Source: Anoplolepis gracilipes (taxonomy: Eukaryota > Arthropoda > Insecta > Hymenoptera > Formicidae). Taken from it: 64,000 bases of DNA. The stretch spans positions 13,035,001 through 13,099,000 of the forward strand of contig NC_132972.1 in NCBI RefSeq assembly GCF_047496725.1, written 5' to 3'. The notes beneath the pieces were generated by a model. That model did not search any database, had not been told where the DNA came from, and saw only the letters and a program-made list of their open reading frames with translations. Both the position numbers and the translations under genes were made by a program. Each line of letters begins with the position of its first letter. The first letter of the stretch is position 1. Shown in pieces: positions 61,501-64,000 of this stretch.

Positions 61501-64000
61501 AATTAAGATAAGAAATAATTTAAAAAGCGAGCACTCTTGTCATTCTCGTGGATTCCTAAGAAATCCGAATTTTAAATACGTCTGTAATTGTTACAAATTT
61601 AATATATATTCTAAATAATGTTTATATAAAATTCACGTTTACAGCTTGTCGAGAAAAATATATATTTATACATTTAAATCTTGAAATATTTTACGCACAA
61701 TTTTATGTAATTTCAACATACATACATTTACTAAATAACGACTTGATTAAAATAATATACAAATTTTTTGGATTTTGACGCTTTCTCAAAATTGTACTAC
61801 GCGATTATCATTTTTGATTAAAGCTCTCGTTACCTAGATATGTGTCGTTAACCGAGACAATCCTGAGCTCGGAACGATGTAAAATCGATGCCAACTCAGA
61901 CTCGTTACAGAGAAAATGGAAATAAAATGTCGACGTTTTTGAGGTCGAACGAAGCGTAGAGGAGACGCTTCTTTCCTATGGTTATAATTCTTGGTGAACG
62001 TATAGCTATAAGCATATTCCAGTCCTTTGATTTAACGAGGTGTGGTGTCGGTTATACTATAAACGGTACATCGGGGCCCCTATAAACCAAACGGCCGAGT
62101 CGGTAAATTAGGAACTGAGACCTCTCGCAGGAAGCCCCTAAAAATACAATTAACGAGTCGTTTAACGGATATATACCTGGCGCGGAGGTCACCGTCTCTT
62201 TCTCCGACAGGACAGGGTTGCATCCGTGCAAAACGAAATAAGCCACGATTTTTCTGAGCCGCACCCGTGTTTCGGGTGTGCGAAGAAACGACGGGGATTT
62301 ATTGGCCGGCTGCATTTAATAGGAGCTCGATTGTGCATTCCAACACATGTTCTGACCACCACCAATTCCAATTAACTGTAAGGGAATATAATATAAAACA
62401 GTTTTGCATATATAAAATTATTCACAATAAAGTCCCGAGATACGTTTGTGTACGTTTTACTATTATTATATCTTTTTATAAAAACTATATAATTTTTCAG
62501 TTATATTTTTAATAATATACAAATTAATTAACTTATGTTTATCGATGTGAATATAATTCTATAGATGACACGTTGTGTTAAATAATGATATTACACATTA
62601 GACAAATTAAAATTTAATTATCGTAAAATATAAAATATTTAGACGATTCAATTACATAAATTAATTAAAAATAAAGAGTAAATCGTAACGATATGATCAA
62701 GGCAGTGGAACAAAGTGAATAGTGTGTGCTATGCTTACAACCGCAATGCATCTCAATAAAATACGGTTATGCGTCATTGTTCATACTGCTATACAAGTAT
62801 TTTTTCTTCGCGGAAAATATTTATTATCGCAACAACAAAATCACGTTATGTCGATTGGTAGTATTATAGTTATATTATATAAATATAATTGTTGTACTCC
62901 AATAATAATTACTATGTTAGTTGATATAAAAAAGATTAATATTTATGTTCTTGACGAGAATATAATATGTCAACACAATATATTCCGCAATTAGCAATTA
63001 ATATAAATTAAGAAAAAAAGTAAAAAACACTGTTTTTAAAACATTTAGGTATACAAATATATTGATCACAAATAATTCGTTAAATTTTTATTTTTCTACA
63101 TTTATATTTTTTAATATTTTTAATATTGTTAAATTTTTATATTTGAAAATATACTTTTTCTGAACGATCGATAAATATTTTACCACCAGTTGCGCGCTTC
63201 GTTAATCGCGTTCCATAATATTTAATAAAGAATATTAGTAAAATATTTACCGCGTATATGCACGGAGATAGTATAAATATTTATTTTATAATAATTATAA
63301 AAGAATATAATTTTTAATGATACAATAAAAACTGTCATGATTAATATTTCTGTCAGAAAAAACTAATCGGTATTCAAAAAAGTCATTTTATCATACGCCA
63401 GTCGAATAGCGATTTATTCGATCTCTCAATTGGCGATTGTTTTTCCAACGCGGTATCATCCGTCCGCTAATTTATATCGCGCACGGCTTAATGCTGTGTC
63501 TACGGTGCAGGTAGTGGATACGATAATTCACGATAAATCACCAGTGGAATCTTTAGCTTAATGAGTTTTTAGTGGCGAGTTTCAGCGGGCCGTGATTCAT
63601 TTTGTGTTTTAATCAATTCATTAACGCCGCGCGCAGATAGCTTTTTCGTGCGTTCCGTTCGCTACCGCTGCCGGACGAGTTCCAATATTCGATCAGCTTA
63701 CGTTTCCACCAAAAACGTCCTCGCGAGAATAATATAGCTTGCTGGTTTTTAATTAATTGCAATCGCATATGTGTATATGCACGATGTATCAGATGCATAA
63801 GCGTGTTTCAGCGCTCCAAATTCATCGCGATATCTTTTGGATATTTCACTTTTTTTGCTCGTTTGTGATAATTTGGATCTTTTCGATTACTATACTCAAG
63901 TTTCTCTTCAATTCTTGCAGCTACTAAAACAAGGACTACAATCAAAATAAATCGAGGATTTTAAGATTAAATTATGGAGATAAGAATTATAGATAGATAT

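Larger units (their letters stand above)
49220..64000. other. Presumed first large coding-gene intron, extending out of the window
   Basis: No further coding exon is recognised. Islands with higher CpG occur at about 49330-50160, 50940-51200, 51960-52240, 52790-53290, 54040-54500, 54940-55740, 56590-56900, 57650-58000, 58280-58650, 60590-61390, 61820-62350 and 63400-63850, about one per kilobase and separated by AT-rich DNA. Such a pattern is common in introns of developmental regulators, where islands are candidate enhancers; this is inference. An acceptor-like TCTTCAATTCTTGCAG ends at 63920, but all three frames after it close within about 15 codons. Confidence 0.45.

Noticed and set aside
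63905..63965. Strong acceptor-like TTCTTGCAG followed by a possible exon
   Set aside because: All three frames after it close quickly, and joining it to the phase-0 donors gives only nine codons before a stop.
1..64000. Bacterial or viral island, CRISPR array, rRNA
   Set aside because: No prokaryotic-type gene packing, no spacer-repeat arrays, no conserved rRNA segments, and no retroviral or viral proteins recognisable in any frame.

Overview
This window looks like nuclear DNA of a hymenopteran insect, most likely an ant. It is AT-rich with scattered CpG-rich islands. It carries many AT, GT and CT microsatellites, small degraded DNA-transposon remnants, and a chymotrypsin gene whose mature protein resembles the fire-ant digestive chymotrypsin family. 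The species call is inference; no database search was possible.

The only complete protein-coding gene I can assemble is on the minus strand at 894-3985. It is a five-exon chymotrypsin-like serine protease of 251 residues with a signal peptide, an IVGG activation site, the His/Asp/Ser triad and six cysteines. A TATA box and initiator lie just upstream (4000-4034). A triplicated 19-bp sequence able to form a hairpin lies at the 3' end (815-882). Intron 1 holds a long inverted-repeat (foldback) element.

From about 4 to 32 kb there is no recognisable coding sequence. This stretch has AT-rich spacer, a PIF/Harbinger-like MITE with TTA target duplications (4861-5087), foldback elements at 8.6, 30.3 and 31.6 kb, and CpG-rich islands that may be enhancers or promoters. 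A few of these have isolated splice-donor-like sites.

From about 32 kb rightward the plus strand looks like the 5' end of a large gene with alternative promoters that continues beyond the window. Evidence is a short coding first exon (MSDPASSHKR, 32286-32315), two presumed noncoding exons ending in GAG|GTGAGT (38704 and 46436), and an exon at 49031-49219 with a good acceptor, a short upstream ORF and a second coding start (MSYLALDSNAWQ). Both coding starts follow in-frame stops and end in phase 0 at strong GTAAGT donors, so both could join one shared downstream exon. I do not recognise the gene. The remaining 15 kb reads as intron with many islands, a layout common around developmental regulators.

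No rRNA, tRNA, CRISPR array or bacterial-type operon was found. The longest remaining ORFs sit in CpG-rich or simple-sequence DNA and look like chance frames.
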